Positions 63,899-64,000 of a DNA stretch of 64,000 nucleotides are shown one piece after another. Position 1 is the stretch's first letter, and every line of letters starts with the position of its first letter. Both the position numbers and the translations under genes were made by a program. The notes below the pieces were generated by a model. That model did no database searches and had not been told where the DNA came from. It saw only the letters and a list, made by a program, of their open reading frames with translations. The DNA lies in contig NZ_QTTN01000007.1 of the NCBI RefSeq assembly GCF_003386535.1, positions 62,001 through 126,000 on the forward strand, given 5' to 3'. Source of the stretch: Paenibacillus taihuensis (GTDB lineage: Bacteria > Bacillota > Bacilli > Paenibacillales > Paenibacillaceae).

Positions 63899-64000
63899 TC
63901 AGCCTGGACGGCTTGCCATTCCCGCTAAGAAGCTAAGCATCAATTGCACCGCGAGGCGTGAGGTGGCGTTGCGCACATCAACCGTCGGATCGATACAGAC
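63899..64000 (-). CDS. C-terminal end of an unidentified protein (partial, runs off the right edge)
   Basis: The last 33 codons of a minus-strand reading frame are visible, ending in TGA at 63899-63901. The residues ...DPTVDVRNATSRLAVQLMLS... look like real protein sequence with coding-like composition. I cannot assign the family from so short a piece. The 109 bases between it and the DJ-1 gene contain no other recognised feature. Confidence 0.45.
   Translation of the reverse strand, partial: VCIDPTVDVRNATSRLAVQLMLSFLAGMASRPG

Overview
The window looks like a chromosomal segment of an endospore-forming member of the Paenibacillaceae (Paenibacillus or a close relative). The evidence is strong GGAGG ribosome binding sites, GC content near 50% by eye, three spore-germinant-receptor operons, a YjcZ-type sporulation microprotein, GPH sugar symporters and sigma-A promoters of low-GC Gram-positive type. 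I see no tRNA, rRNA, insertion sequence, prophage or CRISPR array. Almost every stretch is coding, and most genes are on the minus strand.

Region 1-13.4 kb holds mixed housekeeping and accessory genes: a partial DinB protein, a YjgB-like lipoprotein, an alpha-glucan phosphorylase, a 34-residue YjcZ-like protein missed by ordinary ORF length cut-offs, a phospholipase-D-like enzyme whose N-terminus is an 8-fold MNNA tandem repeat, an SDR dehydrogenase, a GH32-like hydrolase, an internally duplicated membrane protein, an SH3-NlpC/P60 wall hydrolase, a QPVIxHxGGY repeat protein and an RMD1/DUF155 protein. Region 13.5-16.7 kb is a three-gene operon (Gfo/Idh/MocA dehydrogenase, TIM-barrel isomerase, ATP-grasp).

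Region 17.3-22.1 kb carries an ArsR-AHSA1-UvrA2-YdeI operon with a visible promoter and paired operators, next to a close relative of hygromycin B phosphotransferase. Region 22-26 kb has an unknown membrane-anchored protein, a Cys-type sulfatase and an ankyrin protein.

Region 26.2-38.1 kb looks like a coherent catabolic island. A TetR gene plus FGGY sugar kinase face a long minus-strand operon: class III aminotransferase, tandem-domain class II aldolase, aldehyde dehydrogenase, two GPH symporters and a GH30 hydrolase, followed by a clan-A hydrolase after a terminator. Two nearly identical 20-bp palindromes exactly 100 bp apart sit just downstream of each divergent -10 box. The substrate is not identifiable from sequence.

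Region 38.3-42.5 kb has a VOC protein and sulfite reductase (cysJ-cysI). Region 42.7-63.1 kb contains three GerA-family receptor operons with three different layouts: A-C-D with an inverted B; A-B-C; and A-C-D-B. Between them lie a TetR/MFS efflux pair, a GNAT, an AlkD-like protein, a DUF817 protein, a triple-LysM protein, metY and an MDR oxidoreductase. The window ends with a DJ-1/PfpI protein and the C-terminus of an unidentified minus-strand gene.
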